Shown here in pieces: positions 37,601 through 51,500 of a DNA stretch of 64,000 nt (within the stretch, counting starts at the first letter, position 1; each line of letters begins with the position of its first letter). A program made the position numbers and the translations under genes. Origin of the DNA: Dyella silvatica (lineage in GTDB: Bacteria; Pseudomonadota; Gammaproteobacteria; Xanthomonadales; Rhodanobacteraceae). The notes beneath the pieces are model-generated. The model did not search any database. It worked only from the letters and a program-made list of their open reading frames with translations, and was not told the DNA's origin. Location: contig NZ_JAPDPE010000004.1 of NCBI RefSeq assembly GCF_026283955.1, forward strand, positions 1 to 64,000, read 5' to 3'.

Positions 37601-40600
37601 CGGCGCGCCCCGCGCACCCCGCACGAAGACATCCTCGCCGGCTTGTTCGCGCAGGTGTTGCGGCTGGACGCGATCGGTATCGACGACAGCTTCTTTGATC
37701 TCGGCGGCGACAGCATCAGCTCGATCCAGCTGGTCAGTCGCGCGCGCAAGGCCGGCTTGCTGCTCAAGCCCAAAGATATCTTCCTGCATCAAAACGTCGC
37801 CGCCCTGGCGGCGATGATCCAGCCGCTGGCAACGGCAACGGTGAGTGACGATGTCGCCATCGGCACCATCGCGCCCACTCCGGTGATGCGGTGGTTTCTC
37901 GAACGCGGCGCGGTCGCCGGCCCGAGCCAGCCCAGCATCAAGCGACTGCTTAAGCTGCCGGCGGATATCACCGCGGAGCCATTGACCGCCGCGCTGCAAG
38001 CCGTACTCGATCATCACCCGATGCTGCGGCTTCGCGTAAGCACGCTGGCCGCTGGCCGTGACTGGCAACTCGACATCCCCGCCGCCGGAGCGATTCAAGC
38101 ATCCGCATGCCTGCAGCGTGTCGACATCGCCAATCTCGATCCGCAGCAATGCCGTCAACGCATGCTGGAGGCCAGTCAGGCATCCGCAACGCAACTGCAT
38201 CCCGAGCAAGGCATCATGCTGCACGCCGTGTGGTTCGATGCGGGCAGCGAGCAGGATGGCCAGCTACTGCTGTCGCTGCATCGGCTGGTGGTGGACGGCG
38301 TCTCCTGGCGCATCCTGATTCCGGATCTCACCGCCGCCTTGCAGGCCATTCGCGCGGGCCAACGGCCGGCACTCGATCCATGCGGCACCTCGTTCCGGCG
38401 CTGGACCCAACAGCTGGCCGCCGAGGCCGGCTCGGCACAACGGGTGGCCGAACTGCCGTTGTGGCAACACATGCTCGCTGCGCCCGGTGGACTAAACGTG
38501 GCAGGCACAGCGGCTGCCTCAGCCGTTGCCACACGCGCCATCAACAGCTTCCAGCTGAAGCTGCCCAGTGCCATCACCAGCGATTTGCTGACCCGCGTAC
38601 CCACGCTATTCAACGCGCGTATCAATGAAGTGCTGTTGACCGCTTTCGCCCTGGCCTTGTCGCACTGGCGCCAACAACGCGGCGGCCACGGGCAGACAGC
38701 CATACGCATCGGCCTGGAGGGTCACGGTCGTGAGGATATTTTTGAAGGCGTCGATCTATCGCGCACGATCGGCTGGTTTACCAGCCAGTTTCCGGTAGCC
38801 ATCCATCCCGGCCTGATCGACCTGGAGCAAGCCTTCAGCGGTGGCGCCGCTATCGGCAGCGCGCTCAAGGACATCAAGGAACAACTGCGTGGCATACCCG
38901 GTCGCGGCCTCGGCTATGGCTTGCTGCGTTACCTCAATCCGGCAACCGCGGCAGCCCTGCCCGACTCGATCGCGACGCCTTATGGCTTCGCCTATCTGGG
39001 TCGGCTGACGGCGGCCTCGGCAGAAGAGGCCGGCCCGCTGCTCGACGACGAAGCACTGGCGATTACCCGCTCCAGCGCGGCAGACCTCGACCTGCTGGTC
39101 GCGCATGACCTGAGCTTGAACGCGGTCACCTTCGACCAAGCCGATGGCCCCGAACTCAATGCCATCTGGCAATGGACGGAAGAACAATTCGCCGAAGCCG
39201 ACATCCGCGAGCTGGCACAAACCTGGTTTGTAGCGCTGGAGGCTTTGGTTACGCATGCCAGGCTGCCGCAAGCCGGCGGCTTCACGCCATCGGACCTGCC
39301 GTTGGTCACGCTTAATCAGGCCCAGATCGAACGACTGGAGGCGCAACACCCTGCATTGAATGACATCCTGCCGCTGTCGCCGATGCAGCAAGGCTTTTTG
39401 TTCCGCACGCTGTACGACGAACGCGAACAAGGCACCTATACCACCCAGCGCGTTTTCAATCTAAGCGGCCCCCTGGACCCGGAGGCCCTGCGCGCAGCGG
39501 CCTGGGCGCTGCTCGAACGTCACCCGAACCTGCGTGCCGGCTTTGCCCATGAAGGCCTTGAGCAGCCGGTGCAGTTCATCCCGCGCGATGTCACGCTGCC
39601 GTGGCAATACATCGACTTATCGGCACTGCCGCCAGAGCAGCGCGAACGCGAACGGCAAGACATACTCAGCGCGGATCACGCGCGCCGTTTCGATCCGGCG
39701 CAACCGCCGTTGATGCGCTTCACCCTGGTGCGGCTGGAAGCGACGCAATACCAGCTCATCCATTCCGCCCACCATGTACTGATCGACGGCTGGACATGGT
39801 TGATCCTGCTCGGCGATCTGATCGATCTGTACAAGAGCCGCGGCGATGCTTCCAAGCTGCGCCCGGTCACGCCGTTCCGCGATTACCTCGCCTGGATCAA
39901 GCAGCAGGATCGCGCCGCCGCGCGCGCCGCGTGGACGCAGTACTTCGATGGCCTGGAAGAGCCAACCCTGGTCGCTCCCGGCGCATCCAGCATCGGAGCC
40001 ATGCAGGAATCGTTGACGCTGAGCTTGTCGGAGCAGTTGACCGCGGCGATTCAGCAGAAAGCGCGCCGCCTTGGCGTCACTTTGAACACCTTGGTGCAAA
40101 CCGTTTGGGGCCTGGGCCTGGGCAGTCTCACCGGGCGCCACGATGTGCTGTTCGGCATCATCGTGGCCGAGCGTCCAGCCGAGTTGCAGGCCGCCGAACA
40201 AATGGTCGGCCTGATGATTAACGCCTTGCCGCTGCGCTTGCAGTGGACACCCGGCGAAACGCTGCCGGAGCTGGTCACGCGGGTGCAGGAGCAGCAAGTA
40301 CGCCTGCTTGAGCACAACCATATCGGGCTGATCGAGATTCAGCAGATCGCCGGACTCGGCGAGTTGTTCGACAGCCATATCGTGTTCGACAACTATCCGT
40401 TTGACCCCGAAGAACTGGCCACCCGCGAGCAAGGCCTGCGGGTGGAGTTCAACGGCGGCCAGGGCGGCACCCGCTCGCACTACCCGCTGGGTCTGTGGGC
40501 CAGCTCCGGCAAGCAACTACAGCTGCAATTGGGTTACCGGCCGGACCTGTTCGAGCGCCGCACGATCGAACATTTCAGCCAGCGTCTATGGCAATGGTTT

Positions 40601-43600
40601 GAAGCCTTTGTCGAAGAGACCGCACGACCGCTGGGGCACATCGGCCTGCTCACGCCGGTCGAACGCCAACAGCTGCTGGGCGATTGGAATCCGTTGGCCG
40701 CACCGGTCGCCGAAGCCACCGTGGTGCAGCAGTTCGAGCAGCAGGTGCTGCAATCGCCCGACGCTATAGCGCTGGTATTCGAGCAGACCGAGCTCAGCTA
40801 TCGGCAGCTCAACGAGCGCGCCAATCAACTTGCACATCACCTGATCCGGCAAGGCATCGGCCCCGAGCAGATCGTCGCCATCGCCTTGCCGCGTTCGCTC
40901 GAGATGGTGGTCGCCCTGCTGGCCGTGCTCAAGGCCGGTGCGGCGTATTTGCCGCTGGACCCCGACTACCCGATCGACCGCCTCAGCTTTATGGTCGAGG
41001 ACGCCAAGCCGCTACGCATGCTGACCCTGCGCGAGCTTGCCGCCCACTTGCCGCCGAGCACCGCGCTGTTGCTGGACGATGTCGCGGTTCGCGTAGCCGT
41101 CACTGCGTGTCCGACCAGCAACCCGACCGACCGCGACCGCCTGCAGCCGCTGCATAGCCGGCATCCGGCGTATGTCATTTACACCTCCGGCTCTACCGGC
41201 AAGCCCAAGGGCGTGGTCATTCCACACCAGAACGTCACCCGCCTGATGGCCAGCACGCAGGACTGGTTCCACTTCAGCGCGAACGATGTCTGGACCCTGT
41301 TCCATTCCTACGCTTTCGATTTCTCCGTGTGGGAATTGTGGGGCCCGCTATTGCATGGCGGACGTCTGGTGGTGGTGCCGTATCTCACCAGCCGCTCACC
41401 GACCGACTTCCTCAAGCTGCTGGTCGAACAACGCGTCACCGTGCTCAACCAGACGCCCTCGGCGTTCTATCAGTTGATGCAGGCCGACCGAGAACAACCG
41501 CAGCTCGGTCAGCAATTGTCGCTGCGCTGGGTGATCTTCGGTGGCGAAGCGCTGGAACTGGCGCGCCTGCATGACTGGTACGAGCGGCATGCCGAAGACA
41601 GCCCGCGACTGGTGAATATGTACGGCATCACCGAGACCACCGTACACGTCACGTTTGTCGCACTGGATCGCGAAAGGATTGCCGCGCGCAGCAATAGCCT
41701 GATCGGCAAACACATCCCCGATCTGCAGGCTTATGTATTGGACTCAGCACTGCAACCGCTGCCGGTCGGCGTGGCCGGTGAGTTGTATATCGCCGGTGAG
41801 GGTCTGGCCCGTGGTTATCTAAACCGTCCGGCGCTGAGCGCCGAGCGCTTTATCGCCAACCCGTTCGATCCGAACGGCCGCCGCATGTATCGCACCGGCG
41901 ACGTCGCGCGCTGGTTGCCGCAGGGCGAGCTGGACTTTGTCGGCCGCGCCGATAGCCAGGTCAAGATTCGTGGCTTCCGCATCGAGTTGGGCGAGATCGA
42001 AGCCTGTTTGATGCAGCAGCCGTCGGTGGCCCAGGCCACGGTCATCGTTCGCGAAGATCAGCCCGGGCATAAGCAGCTAGTCGGTTACCTGGTTCGTGCG
42101 GGCGCCGAAGTCATCGAGCGAAATGCCCAGCGCGAAGTCGAGCAAGTCAACGAATGGCAGTTTCTCTACGACAAGGTCTATAGCGATAAAACCTTTGTCG
42201 CCTCCGAAGAGGATTTCCGTGGCTGGCTTAGCAGCTATGACGAACAGCCGATTGCCGAAGCAGACATGCGCGAGTGGCGCGAAGCCACCATCGCACGGAT
42301 TCAGTCATTGCAGCCCAGGCGCGTGCTGGAAATCGGCATCGGCTCGGGCCTGATTCTGTGGAAAATCGCCCCGCACAGCGTCGCCTACTGGGGTACTGAT
42401 TTGTCGGCGGCGGCAGTGCAGACGATCAGGGAAAAGGTCGCCGCCAGCGCCACCCTGCCGAGCATCGTCGAGCTGCGCAATCAGCCCGCCAACGATTTCA
42501 GCGGGCTGCCGACGGGCTTCTTCGACACCGTCATTATCAACTCAGTCATCCAGTACTTTCCGAACGCGACCTATCTGCTGGATGTCATCCGGCAGGCCAT
42601 GCGTTTGCTGGCGCCTGGCGGCCGCCTGTTCCTCGGCGATATCCGCAACCTGCAGCTACTGCGCTGCTTTGCGACGGCGGTGGCGTTGCACAAGGCCGAT
42701 GCCGGCGATGACACCGCGCAGCTGCAACGGATGATTGCGCAAAACCTGAGCATGGAACGGGAGCTGTTGCTCGACCCGCGTTTTTTCACCGCGCTGCAAA
42801 CCAGCAGCGACGATATCGGCGCGATCGACATTCAGTTGAAACGCGGCCGCGCGCACAACGAGCTGACCCGTTACCGCTATGACGTGGTGCTGCATAAGCA
42901 TCCCGCCGCGGTGAGCCCGGCAACCCCGTCGGTGCAGCTGCAATGGAGCCACGACCTCGCCAGCCTTGCATCGCTGCGTGAGTATCTGTCGGCCGAGCGG
43001 CCATCCAGCCTGCGTATCAACGGTGTACCCAATGGCCGCATCATCGGCGACGTGCATGCCATGCTGCGCTTGCAAGATGGCAGCGTGGCGCAAGCCAAGC
43101 AGCAGTTCGATATCGATGCCGCGACCACCCAGGGTATCGACCCGGAACATCTGTGCGACGTCGCCGCCTCGCTGGGCTACCGCAGCTGGCTGACCTGGTC
43201 GGGCAAGCCGGATGGACGACAGTTCGACGCGGTCTTGATGCTTGCCGAAATCAGCGGCAACGGCAGCATGGCCGGGCTTTATACGGCTAACGACACGGCG
43301 AACACTCCGTTGCTGGCTTACGCCAATAATCCAGATGCAGGCAGCGACACCCGCGCCTTCATGCTCGAATTGCGCCATCAGCTATCCGAACAACTACCCG
43401 ACTACATGGTGCCTGCCGCCCTGGTCGTGCTCGATGCGCTGCCGTTGACCATCAACGGCAAGCTGGACCGCAAGGCGTTGCCGGCACCGGACTTTGCCTC
43501 CACCAGCAAGCGCGCTCCGCGTACCCCGCAAGAAGAGATCCTGGCCGGCCTGTTCGGTGAAGTCTTGGGCCTGGAAACGGTGGGCATCGACGACAGCTTC

Positions 43601-46600
43601 TTCGACCTGGGTGGCCATTCGCTGCTGGCCACGCGCCTGGTCAGCCGTATCCGCTCGACCCTGGACGTCGAACTGCCGATCCGCGCCCTGTTCGAAACCC
43701 CCACCGTCGCCGGCCTGGCCGAGCAATTGGGGATGGGGCACACCGCCCGCTCGGCGCTGCGGCCGATGCCGCGACCCGAGCGTATCCCACTGTCGTTCGC
43801 CCAACAGCGCCTGTGGTTTCTGCATCAGTTCGAAGGCCCCAGCGCGACCTACAACATCCCGCTAAGCCTGCGACTGGACGGGCAGCTCGATACCGGCGCA
43901 CTGCACGCGGCATTGAACGACGTGCTGCTGCGCCACGAAAGCCTGCGCACCATTTTCAACGACGATGAAGACAACGGCGGCGCCTGGCAAAGCATTCTCG
44001 ACCCAGCCGCGGCGCGCTTGAGCCTAGAGACCATCACCGTCAGCGAAGCCGGTCTCGATGAAGCGCTGCGGCAGACGGCTGGCTATAGCTTCGATCTGGC
44101 GCATGAGATGCCGATCCGCGGCTGGCTGTTCCGGCTCGGCCCGAGCCGGCACGTGCTGCTGTTGCTGGTGCATCACATCGCCAGCGATGGCTGGTCGTGG
44201 ACGCCGTTGTTCCGCGATCTGAATATCGCTTACTCCGCACGCCTTCATGGGCAGGCGCCTGGCTGGGCGCCACTGCCGGTGCAGTACGCCGACTATGCGT
44301 TGTGGCAACGGCAATGGCTGGGGCATGAATCCGACCCGGACAGCGCCATCGCCACGCAGATCGCTTACTGGAAGCAGGCACTCGCTGACCTGCCCGAACA
44401 GCTCAACCTGCCGCTTGACCGAGCGCGCCCGGCGCAGCCCAGCTTTCAGGGGCATCGGGTAGCGCTGCATATCGATGCACGCCTGCATGCACGACTGTCC
44501 AAACTGGCGCGCGACCATCAAGCCAGTCTGTTCATGGTGCTGCACGCAGCGATCGCGGTGCTGCTGTCCAAGCTCGGCGCCGGTGACGATATTGCCGTGG
44601 GCACGCCGATTGCCGGACGCACCGACGATGCGCTCGACGACTTGGTCGGCTTCTTCATCAACACCCTGGTTTTGCGCGCCGACACCTCGGGCAACCCCAG
44701 CTTCGAGGCCTTGCTGGCGCGCGTGCGCAGTCACGACCTGAGCGCCTATACCTATCAGGATCTGCCGTTCGAACGGCTGGTCGACATACTCAACCCGCCG
44801 CGCTCGCTGAATCACCATCCGCTGTTTCAAGTCATGCTGGTGCTGCAGAACAATGCCGCCGCCGAGATGAGCCTGCCCGGCCTGACGCTGACGCCGGAAT
44901 CGCTGGGCCATGGCATCGCCAAATTCGACCTGACCTTCGGCTTTTTCGAAAGCCGTGCCAGCGACGGCGTGCTGCGTGGCATGGATGGCTTTATCGAATA
45001 TGCCAGCGATATTTTCGATCGCGCCACCATCGAGGGTTTTGTCCAGCGGTTGTTGCAGCTGTTCGAAGCGGTTGCCACCGATGCGACGCAGCCGATTGGC
45101 CAGATCGACCTGCTTACACCCGCCGAACGGCAACAGCTGCTGGCTGATTGGAATCCGCTATCGGCACCGGTCGCCGAAGCCACCGTGGTGCAGCAGTTCG
45201 AGCAGCAGGTGCTGCAATCGCCCGAAGCGGTTGCGCTGGTGTTCGAAGACAGCGAGCTCAGCTATCGGCAGCTCAACGAGCGCGCCAATCAGCTTGCGCA
45301 TCATCTGATCCGGCAAGGCATTGGCCCCGAGCAGATCGTCGCCATCGCCTTGCCGCGTTCGCTCGAGATGGTGATCGCCCTGCTGGCCGTGCTCAAGGCC
45401 GGTGCGGCGTATTTGCCGCTGGACCCCGACTATCCGATCGACCGCCTCAGCTTTATGGTCGAGGACGCCAAGCCGCTACGCATGCTGACCCTGCGCGAGC
45501 TGGCCGCCCACTTGCCGCCGAGCACCGCGCTATGGCTGGATGAGGTCGCGGTTCGCGAAGCCATCGCCGCTTGCCCCGTGAGTAATCCGACCGACCGCGA
45601 CCGCGTGCAGCCGCTGCATAGCCGGCATCCGGCCTATGTCATTTACACCTCCGGCTCCACCGGCAAGCCCAAGGGCGTGGTCATTCCACACCAGAATGTC
45701 ACCCGCCTGATGGCCAGTACCCAGGACTGGTTCCACTTTGGCGCGAACGATGTCTGGACGCTGTTTCATTCCTACGCTTTCGATTTCTCCGTGTGGGAAC
45801 TATGGGGGCCGTTGTTGCATGGCGGTCGTCTGGTGGTGGTGCCGTATCTCACCAGCCGCTCGCCGGCCGACTTCCTCAAGCTGTTGGTCGAACAACGCGT
45901 CACCGTACTCAACCAGACGCCGTCGGCGTTTTATCAATTGATGCAGGCTGATAGGGAGCAACCGCAGCTGGGTCAGCAATTGTCGTTGCGCTGGGTGATC
46001 TTCGGTGGCGAAGCGCTGGAACTGGCGCGCCTGCATGACTGGTACGAGCGACATGCCGAAGACAGTCCGCGACTGGTGAATATGTACGGCATCACCGAGA
46101 CCACGGTGCATGTGACGTTTGTCGCTTTGGACCGTGAACGGATTGCCGCTCGCAGCAATAGCCTGATCGGCAAACACATTCCCGATCTGCAGGCTTATGT
46201 ACTGGACGCGGCACTGCAGCCGTTGCCGGTTGGCGTGGCCGGCGAGTTGTATATCGCCGGTGAGGGTCTGGCCCGTGGTTATTTAAACCGTCCGGCGCTG
46301 AGCGCCGAGCGCTTTATCGCCAATCCGTTCGATCCGCACGGTCGCCGCATGTATCGCACCAGCGACGTCGCGCGCTGGTTGCCGCAGGGCGAGCTGGACT
46401 TTGTCGGCCGCGCCGACAGCCAGGTCAAGATTCGTGGCTTCCGCATCGAGCTGGGCGAGATCGAAGCTTGCCTGATGCAGCAGCCGTCGGTGGCTCAGGC
46501 CACGGTCATCGTTCGCGAAGATCAGCCCGGGCATAAGCAACTGGTCGGTTATCTGGTCGCCGCCACTGGACAGACCCTGGACGCCGCCACGCTACGGCGC

Positions 46601-48484
46601 ACGCTGTCCGAACACCTGCCCGAGCATATGGTGCCTGCCGCCCTGGTCATGCTCGATGCCTTGCCGCTGACTACCAACGGCAAGCTCGACCGCAAGGCAC
46701 TACCCGCGCCGGATTTCGTCGCTGTCGGTTATCGCGCGCCACGCACCCCGCAAGAAGAAATGCTTGCCAGCCTGTTCGCCGATGTATTGGGGCTGGAACG
46801 GGTCGGCATCGACGACAATTTCTTCGACCTCGGCGGCGACAGCATCCACTCGATCCAATTGGTCACCCGCGCGCGCAAAGCGGGTTTGACCATCACCCCG
46901 CGACAAGTCTTCGAACGTCAAAGCGTCGAGGCTTTGGCCAGCGTCGCCGTCATGGCCGATAGCTCGTGGAGCCGCGCCAACGATGTCGCCATCGGCAGCT
47001 TGCCGGCCACACCGGCGATGCAGCGCTGGCTGCCATCGCAGGCGGTTGCGGCTAACGCCTCCAGCGGCAAGCATCGACTACTACAGGTACCGGCCGAGCT
47101 GAGCGCCGAGCAGCTGAGCGATGCGCTGCAGGCACTGCTCGATCATCACGACATCCTGCGCCTGCAGGTACAACGCAACGCCCCCGACTCGGCATGGCAG
47201 CTGCATATACCGCCCGCAGGCAGCCTCAGCACCACCTCGTGCCTGCAGCGCATCGATATCGACGGCCTGGATGCCACCGCCCTAGCGTCGTGCATCGCCG
47301 CGGCCGGCCACGCCGCCGATCAACGCCTCGCACCGGCCGATGGGGTGATGCTGCAAGCGGTCTGGTTCGATGCCGGGCGCCGGCACGCCGGACGTCTATT
47401 GCTGATCCTGCATCACCTGGTGGTGGACGGCGTGTCATGGCGCATCCTGCTGCCTGACCTGGTCTCTGCCTGGCAGGCGATACGGGCCGGACAAGCCGTC
47501 CAGCTCGATCCGGTCGGCACCTCGTTCCGGCATTGGGCACAGCGTCTTCAACATGAAGCCAGCAGCGCACGGCGACTGGCCGAGTTGCCGTCGTGGCTGC
47601 AAATCCTGCAACAGCCCGACCCCCTGCTGTCGTCGCGCCCGCTGAGCGCCGCGCTCGATACCGTAGCCACCAGCGCACAGCTCAGCCTGAGTTTGCCCAG
47701 CAGTCTTACCAGCGCGTTATTGACGCGCGTCCCGGCGCTGTTTCATGCCCACATCAACGATGTATTGCTGACCGGCTTCGCCCTGGCGGTCGCCGCCTGG
47801 CGTCAACAGCGCGGCCAGACCAGTTCGCTGGGCGTGCGGCTGGATCTGAAAGGCCATGGCCGCGAAGACATCGCCGAGGGGCTCGATCTGTCGCGCACTG
47901 TCGGCTGGTTCACCAGCGTCTTTCCGCTGTGGTTGGACCCTGGCGCCATCGATCTGGCGCAGGCGATGGCCGGCCATGCCGATCTGGGTCAGGCTCTTAA
48001 AAGCATCAAGGAGCAACTGCGTGCCCTGCCCGACAACGGCATCGGTTTCGGCTTGCTGCAACAGCTTAATCCCAGTACCGCCAAGACCCTGGCAGGCTTG
48101 CCTTCGGCGCAGCTGTGCTTCAACTACCTGGGACGCTTCGACGCATCCAGTACACACGCCTGGATGCCGCTGGCCGAGGCCGACGATCTCGGTGGCAGCA
48201 CCGATCCGCAGTTGCCGCTGCCCCATGCCATCACCCTCAACGCCATCACTCATGAGCGCGAACACGGCCCTGTGCTGAGCGCCAGCTGGTCGTGGGCGCA
48301 GGCGTTGTTCAGCGAGACCGAGATCCGTCAGCTCGGCCAGCTTTGGTTCGATGCGCTGCACGCCCTGGTCGCGTATGCCGAACAGCCTGGCGTGGGCGGC
48401 TCGACCTCGTCGGATCACCCCTTGGCGGAAGCGCTTCCGCAGTCGGAGATCGAGCTTTTGGAATCGATGTTTTCGCAAATGTGA
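34664..48484 (+). CDS. NRPS modules 4-6: C-A(Asp/Asn)-T-E, C-A(Thr)-nMT-T, C-A(Thr)-T-E
   Basis: A 4606-residue protein; GGAAG precedes ATG 34664. Domains by residue: C 1-450 (HHHILLDG, D-donor type after an E), A 470-965 with code DATKMGHVGK (Asp more likely than Asn), T about 1013, E 1063-1540; C 1560-2000 (HHVLIDG), A 2013-2945 with Thr code DFWNIGMVHK and an inserted N-methyltransferase (about 2475-2900, SAM motif VLEIGIGSG at 2554), T about 2983; C 3043-3490 (HHIASDG, L-donor type), A 3503-4010 again Thr, T about 4057, E 4110-4580 (HHLVVDG at 4250). The first E reads HRLVVDG at 1206: the catalytic second His is Arg, so module 4 may not epimerize. Expected additions are Asx, N-Me-Thr and D-allo-Thr. 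The N terminus is nearly identical to that of the next protein. Confidence 0.95.
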   Translation: MSKIAEILPLAPLQQGLLFHALYDEQAVDAYHVQMIFELVGALEPEALQAAVHALLQRHANLRAGFIHQGQDQPVQIIPRDITVPWQFVDLSALDQVAQQDKLQRVLDKDNQQRFNPARPPLLRFTLIRLDAQRHRLVFTHHHILLDGWSIPILLEELFTLHRSGGDASVLAPVTPYREYLAWIKRQDPLTSRQAWRDYLDGLEDPCRLVSNLAASAPPTKIFSLHLSEALTDRLTRQARRHRLTVNTLVQAAWGLLIGRLSGRSDVVFGVTVSHRPAELPGVENMVGMLINTLPMRLRLQPGQTLLSLLQQLQEQQSNLIEHQHLSLSDIQRAIGLGELFDTHVVFENMPVGQLTIDPSSTDASQAHAASASRLQVEDLGGEGGDRTHYPLGLCAIPRAALELRLGYRPDAFDRAAVEVIAQRLQGLFETLADDLDHPVGQISVLRPDERSRLLSTWNDTAQPLPAATLPELFEAHAASPSTALIFEGQSLSYQALHQQANRLAHYLIQQGIGPEHIVAIALPRSLELIVALLAVLKAGAAYLPLDPDYPAERLALMIEDAQPAVVLSFAEPAHSLPSSLTRCLLDAAEVQTALAAMPSTNPTQAERLQPLQPAHPAYLIYTSGSTGRPKGVVIAHHAIANYLRWDRQAYYQHGETAQGGSPTVFSISFDAGITTVFGALIAGQPLTVLPAGDEVERLGNGPAEAVPYTLVKVTPSHLKLINQNLQSSLAASPTQTLMTGGEAMVPADIAFWQQRFPGVRLVNHFGPTETTVGCATFEITDDVSTAHSIPIGRPIWNAQLYVLDASLQPVPEGVPGELYIAGAGLARGYRQRPELTAERFVANPFGEPGSRMYRTGDLVRWLPSGVIDYLGRIDHQVKIRGFRIELGEVEARLKQRPAVEHAVIIAREDHPGQKQLVGYAVAAAGHTLDPAALRRELAEQLPDYMVPSAIVVLAALPLTPNGKLDRKALPAPDFSSADRRAPRTPHEDILAGLFAQVLRLDAIGIDDSFFDLGGDSISSIQLVSRARKAGLLLKPKDIFLHQNVAALAAMIQPLATATVSDDVAIGTIAPTPVMRWFLERGAVAGPSQPSIKRLLKLPADITAEPLTAALQAVLDHHPMLRLRVSTLAAGRDWQLDIPAAGAIQASACLQRVDIANLDPQQCRQRMLEASQASATQLHPEQGIMLHAVWFDAGSEQDGQLLLSLHRLVVDGVSWRILIPDLTAALQAIRAGQRPALDPCGTSFRRWTQQLAAEAGSAQRVAELPLWQHMLAAPGGLNVAGTAAASAVATRAINSFQLKLPSAITSDLLTRVPTLFNARINEVLLTAFALALSHWRQQRGGHGQTAIRIGLEGHGREDIFEGVDLSRTIGWFTSQFPVAIHPGLIDLEQAFSGGAAIGSALKDIKEQLRGIPGRGLGYGLLRYLNPATAAALPDSIATPYGFAYLGRLTAASAEEAGPLLDDEALAITRSSAADLDLLVAHDLSLNAVTFDQADGPELNAIWQWTEEQFAEADIRELAQTWFVALEALVTHARLPQAGGFTPSDLPLVTLNQAQIERLEAQHPALNDILPLSPMQQGFLFRTLYDEREQGTYTTQRVFNLSGPLDPEALRAAAWALLERHPNLRAGFAHEGLEQPVQFIPRDVTLPWQYIDLSALPPEQRERERQDILSADHARRFDPAQPPLMRFTLVRLEATQYQLIHSAHHVLIDGWTWLILLGDLIDLYKSRGDASKLRPVTPFRDYLAWIKQQDRAAARAAWTQYFDGLEEPTLVAPGASSIGAMQESLTLSLSEQLTAAIQQKARRLGVTLNTLVQTVWGLGLGSLTGRHDVLFGIIVAERPAELQAAEQMVGLMINALPLRLQWTPGETLPELVTRVQEQQVRLLEHNHIGLIEIQQIAGLGELFDSHIVFDNYPFDPEELATREQGLRVEFNGGQGGTRSHYPLGLWASSGKQLQLQLGYRPDLFERRTIEHFSQRLWQWFEAFVEETARPLGHIGLLTPVERQQLLGDWNPLAAPVAEATVVQQFEQQVLQSPDAIALVFEQTELSYRQLNERANQLAHHLIRQGIGPEQIVAIALPRSLEMVVALLAVLKAGAAYLPLDPDYPIDRLSFMVEDAKPLRMLTLRELAAHLPPSTALLLDDVAVRVAVTACPTSNPTDRDRLQPLHSRHPAYVIYTSGSTGKPKGVVIPHQNVTRLMASTQDWFHFSANDVWTLFHSYAFDFSVWELWGPLLHGGRLVVVPYLTSRSPTDFLKLLVEQRVTVLNQTPSAFYQLMQADREQPQLGQQLSLRWVIFGGEALELARLHDWYERHAEDSPRLVNMYGITETTVHVTFVALDRERIAARSNSLIGKHIPDLQAYVLDSALQPLPVGVAGELYIAGEGLARGYLNRPALSAERFIANPFDPNGRRMYRTGDVARWLPQGELDFVGRADSQVKIRGFRIELGEIEACLMQQPSVAQATVIVREDQPGHKQLVGYLVRAGAEVIERNAQREVEQVNEWQFLYDKVYSDKTFVASEEDFRGWLSSYDEQPIAEADMREWREATIARIQSLQPRRVLEIGIGSGLILWKIAPHSVAYWGTDLSAAAVQTIREKVAASATLPSIVELRNQPANDFSGLPTGFFDTVIINSVIQYFPNATYLLDVIRQAMRLLAPGGRLFLGDIRNLQLLRCFATAVALHKADAGDDTAQLQRMIAQNLSMERELLLDPRFFTALQTSSDDIGAIDIQLKRGRAHNELTRYRYDVVLHKHPAAVSPATPSVQLQWSHDLASLASLREYLSAERPSSLRINGVPNGRIIGDVHAMLRLQDGSVAQAKQQFDIDAATTQGIDPEHLCDVAASLGYRSWLTWSGKPDGRQFDAVLMLAEISGNGSMAGLYTANDTANTPLLAYANNPDAGSDTRAFMLELRHQLSEQLPDYMVPAALVVLDALPLTINGKLDRKALPAPDFASTSKRAPRTPQEEILAGLFGEVLGLETVGIDDSFFDLGGHSLLATRLVSRIRSTLDVELPIRALFETPTVAGLAEQLGMGHTARSALRPMPRPERIPLSFAQQRLWFLHQFEGPSATYNIPLSLRLDGQLDTGALHAALNDVLLRHESLRTIFNDDEDNGGAWQSILDPAAARLSLETITVSEAGLDEALRQTAGYSFDLAHEMPIRGWLFRLGPSRHVLLLLVHHIASDGWSWTPLFRDLNIAYSARLHGQAPGWAPLPVQYADYALWQRQWLGHESDPDSAIATQIAYWKQALADLPEQLNLPLDRARPAQPSFQGHRVALHIDARLHARLSKLARDHQASLFMVLHAAIAVLLSKLGAGDDIAVGTPIAGRTDDALDDLVGFFINTLVLRADTSGNPSFEALLARVRSHDLSAYTYQDLPFERLVDILNPPRSLNHHPLFQVMLVLQNNAAAEMSLPGLTLTPESLGHGIAKFDLTFGFFESRASDGVLRGMDGFIEYASDIFDRATIEGFVQRLLQLFEAVATDATQPIGQIDLLTPAERQQLLADWNPLSAPVAEATVVQQFEQQVLQSPEAVALVFEDSELSYRQLNERANQLAHHLIRQGIGPEQIVAIALPRSLEMVIALLAVLKAGAAYLPLDPDYPIDRLSFMVEDAKPLRMLTLRELAAHLPPSTALWLDEVAVREAIAACPVSNPTDRDRVQPLHSRHPAYVIYTSGSTGKPKGVVIPHQNVTRLMASTQDWFHFGANDVWTLFHSYAFDFSVWELWGPLLHGGRLVVVPYLTSRSPADFLKLLVEQRVTVLNQTPSAFYQLMQADREQPQLGQQLSLRWVIFGGEALELARLHDWYERHAEDSPRLVNMYGITETTVHVTFVALDRERIAARSNSLIGKHIPDLQAYVLDAALQPLPVGVAGELYIAGEGLARGYLNRPALSAERFIANPFDPHGRRMYRTSDVARWLPQGELDFVGRADSQVKIRGFRIELGEIEACLMQQPSVAQATVIVREDQPGHKQLVGYLVAATGQTLDAATLRRTLSEHLPEHMVPAALVMLDALPLTTNGKLDRKALPAPDFVAVGYRAPRTPQEEMLASLFADVLGLERVGIDDNFFDLGGDSIHSIQLVTRARKAGLTITPRQVFERQSVEALASVAVMADSSWSRANDVAIGSLPATPAMQRWLPSQAVAANASSGKHRLLQVPAELSAEQLSDALQALLDHHDILRLQVQRNAPDSAWQLHIPPAGSLSTTSCLQRIDIDGLDATALASCIAAAGHAADQRLAPADGVMLQAVWFDAGRRHAGRLLLILHHLVVDGVSWRILLPDLVSAWQAIRAGQAVQLDPVGTSFRHWAQRLQHEASSARRLAELPSWLQILQQPDPLLSSRPLSAALDTVATSAQLSLSLPSSLTSALLTRVPALFHAHINDVLLTGFALAVAAWRQQRGQTSSLGVRLDLKGHGREDIAEGLDLSRTVGWFTSVFPLWLDPGAIDLAQAMAGHADLGQALKSIKEQLRALPDNGIGFGLLQQLNPSTAKTLAGLPSAQLCFNYLGRFDASSTHAWMPLAEADDLGGSTDPQLPLPHAITLNAITHEREHGPVLSASWSWAQALFSETEIRQLGQLWFDALHALVAYAEQPGVGGSTSSDHPLAEALPQSEIELLESMFSQM
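36060..37800 (+). repeat. Asp/Asn-type A-T DNA, copy 1 of 2
   Basis: Near-identical to 49890-51660, covering the whole A domain with code DATKMGHVGK and the following carrier domain. It diverges where the two epimerase domains begin. Confidence 0.9.
40709..42085 (+). repeat. Thr-type adenylation DNA, copy 2 of 4
   Basis: Near-identical to the copies at 28049, 45179 and 61500 up to the point where the N-methyltransferase is inserted. Confidence 0.9.
42085..43370 (+). other. N-methyltransferase domain inserted in the A domain of module 5
   Basis: About 430 residues interrupt the A domain between the A8 segment ([16 protein letters not shown]) and the A10 segment, the usual place for NRPS N-methyltransferases. 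The SAM-binding glycine motif VLEIGIGSG is followed by WGTDLS. Downstream are [16 protein letters not shown] and [13 protein letters not shown], both typical of this family. It is expected to N-methylate the threonyl amine on the carrier before condensation. It is the only such domain in the window. Confidence 0.92.
45179..46690 (+). repeat. Thr-type adenylation DNA, copy 3 of 4
   Basis: Near-identical to copy 1 from the A-domain start (CACCGGTCGCCGAAGCCACC) through the A10 motif. Confidence 0.9.
46985..48370 (+). repeat. Epimerase-domain DNA, copy 2 of 2
   Basis: Partner of 33120-34500, at the end of module 6. Both copies keep [13 protein letters not shown]. Confidence 0.88.
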
Positions 48485-48538
48485 TTTTAGGTTGCTCATT
48501 CGAACAAGCATTCCATCGAATTATTGAAAGAGAAAATC

Positions 48539-51500
48539 ATGTCGAAAATTGCCGAAATTCTGCCGTTGGCACCACTGCAGCAGGGTTTACTGTTTCACGC
48601 GCTGTATGACGAGCAAGCCGCCGATGCTTATCAGATCCAGTTGGTGTTCGAGCTGACCGGACCACTGGAGCCGGAAGCGCTGCAGGCGGCCATACACGCG
48701 CTGTTGCAACGGCACCCCAATCTGCGCGCGGCATTCGTGCACGAAGGGCTTGAGCAACCACGGCAAATCATTCCACGCGACATCACGGTGCCGTGGCAGT
48801 TCGTCGATCTGTCCGCGCTGGACCAGGCCGCGCAGCAGCGCGAGCTGCAAAACGTGCTCGATAAAGACAACCAGCAACGTTTCAACCCGGCGCGTCCGCC
48901 GCTGCTGCGTTTTATCCTGATTCGGCTGGATGCCGGTCGCCACCGGCTGGTCTTTACCCACCATCACATCCTGCTCGATGGCTGGTCGATCCCGATTCTG
49001 CTGAAAGAGCTGTTTGCCCTGCAAAAAAGCCGCGGCGACGCCTCGGCGCTGGCACCAGTCACGCCCTATCGGGATTACCTGGCCTGGGTCAAGCAACAAG
49101 ATCCGGAGACCTCGCGCAACGCCTGGCGCGATTATCTCGAAGGCCTGGAAGATCCCAGTCGCCTGGTCAGTCATCTGCCGGCTACCGCGCCACCTACCGC
49201 GACCTTTAGCCTGCATCTGTCGGAAACCCTGACCGAGGCATTGACCCGCCAGGCCCGCCGCCACCGGCTTACCGTCAACACCCTGGTGCAGGCGGCCTGG
49301 GGTCTATTGATTGGCCGCCTAAGCGGCCGTAGCGATGTAGTCTTTGGCGTCACCGTTTCAGGCCGGCCAGCCGAATTGGCCGGCGTGGAAAACATGGTCG
49401 GCATGCTGCTTAATACGCAGCCCATGCGCCTGCAGTTGCGCCCGGCGCAAACGCTGCTGCAACTGCTGCGGCTGTTGCAAGAGCAGCAAGCCAGCCTGAT
49501 CGAGCATCAGCATCTAAGCCTCAGCGATATTCAGCGCATCGCCGGCCTGGGTGAGCTGTTCGATACCCATGTGGTTTTCGAGAACGCGCCGATCAGCGAG
49601 ATCTCGCCCGATGCACGCTCGGCCGATGAGCTGCAGGTTGACTATGTCGGCCGCGAAGGCGGCGACCGCACCCATTACCCGCTGGGCCTGTGCGCGATTC
49701 CGCGTGCCTCGCTGGAACTGCGCCTGGGCTATCGCCCCGATGCCTTCGACCGCGCCGCCGTCGAGCTCATCGCTGAGCGTCTGCAAGGTCTGTTCGAAAC
49801 CCTGGCCGACGATCTGGATCACACCGTCGGCCAGGTCAGCGTGCTGCGCCCTGACGAGCGCACCCGCCTGCTGTACCACTGGAACGACACCGCCCAGCCG
49901 CTGCCCGCCGCGACCCTGCCGGAACTGTTCGAAGCGCATGCCGCGTCGCCGTCCACCGCGCTGATCTTCGAAGGCCAGTCGCTTAGTTATCAGGCCTTGC
50001 ACGAACAAGCCAACCGGCTTGCCCATTACCTGATCCAGCAAGGCATCGGCCCCGAGCACATCGTCGCCATCGCCTTGCCGCGCTCGCTGGAACTTATTGT
50101 CGCCTTGCTCGCCGTGCTCAAGGCCGGTGCCGCCTATCTGCCGCTGGACCCGGATTATCCGGCCGAGCGCCTGGCCTTGATGATCGAGGACGCCCAGCCG
50201 GCTGTTGCCCTCAGCTTTGCCGAACAGGCCCATAGCTTGCCGTCGTCGCTGACGCGCTGCCTGCTGGATGCCGCCGAGGTGCAGACAGCGCTTGCCGCGA
50301 TGCCCTCGACAAATCCCACCCAGGCCGAACGGCTGCAGCCGCTGCAGCCGGCGCACCCGGCCTATCTCATCTACACCTCCGGCTCCACCGGACGCCCCAA
50401 GGGCGTGGTCATCGCGCACCACGCCATCGCCAATTATCTGCGCTGGGATCGGCAGGCTTATTACCAGCACCCCGAACTATCTCAGGGCGGTTCGCCCACG
50501 GTCTTCTCGATCAGCTTCGATGCCGGCATCACCACCGTCTTCGGTGCCTTGATCGCCGGCCAGCCGCTGACCGCCTTGCCGGCCGGCGACGAGGTCGAGC
50601 GACTGGGCAACGGTCCCGGTGAGGCCGTGCCGTACACCCTGGTCAAGGTTACGCCTTCGCATCTGAAGCTGATCAATCAAAACCTGCAAAGCAGTCTGGC
50701 GGCCAGCCCGACGCAGACGCTGATGACCGGTGGCGAGGCGATGGTCCCGGCCGATATCGCCTTCTGGCAGCAGCGCTTTCCCGACGTGCGGTTAATCAAT
50801 CACTTTGGCCCCACCGAGACCACCGTCGGCTGCGCCACCTTTGAGATCACCGACGACGTCAGCACCGCGCACAGCATTCCGATTGGCCGTCCGATCTGGA
50901 ACGCCCAGCTGTATGTGCTGGATGCGTCCTTGCAGCCGGTACCGGAGGGCGTGCCCGGCGAGTTGTATATCGCCGGTGCCGGCTTGGCCCGTGGCTATCG
51001 GCAGCGGCCCGAGCTGACCGCCGAGCGCTTTGTCGCCAACCCGTTCGGTGAGCCGGGTAGCCGCATGTATCGCACCGGCGATCTGGTGCGCTGGTTGCCC
51101 AGCGGGGTGATCGATTACCTCGGACGCATCGATCATCAGGTCAAGATCCGTGGCTTCCGCATCGAACTGGGCGAGGTCGAGGCGCGCCTGCAACAGCGGC
51201 CGGCGGTCGAGCATGCCGTGATCATCGCCCGCGAGGATCATCCGGGCCAGAAGCAGCTGGTCGGCTATGCCGTCGCCGCCGCCGGGCACACCCTGGACCC
51301 GGCCGCGCTGCGTCGCGAACTGGCCGAACAGCTGCCCGATTACATGGTGCCCAGCGCCATCGTCGTGCTGGCGGCGCTGCCGTTGACGCCCAACGGCAAG
51401 CTGGATCGCAAGGCGCTGCCGGCGCCGGATTTTTCCTCGGCGGATCGGCGCGCCCCGCGCACACCGCAGGAGGAAGTCCTTGCCGGCTTGTTCGCGCAGG

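Noticed and set aside
36497-38224. 575-residue minus-strand open frame inside the NRPS gene
   Set aside because: Low-complexity antisense shadow of A and E domains. Similar shadows recur opposite each module copy, as expected from repeated coding DNA.
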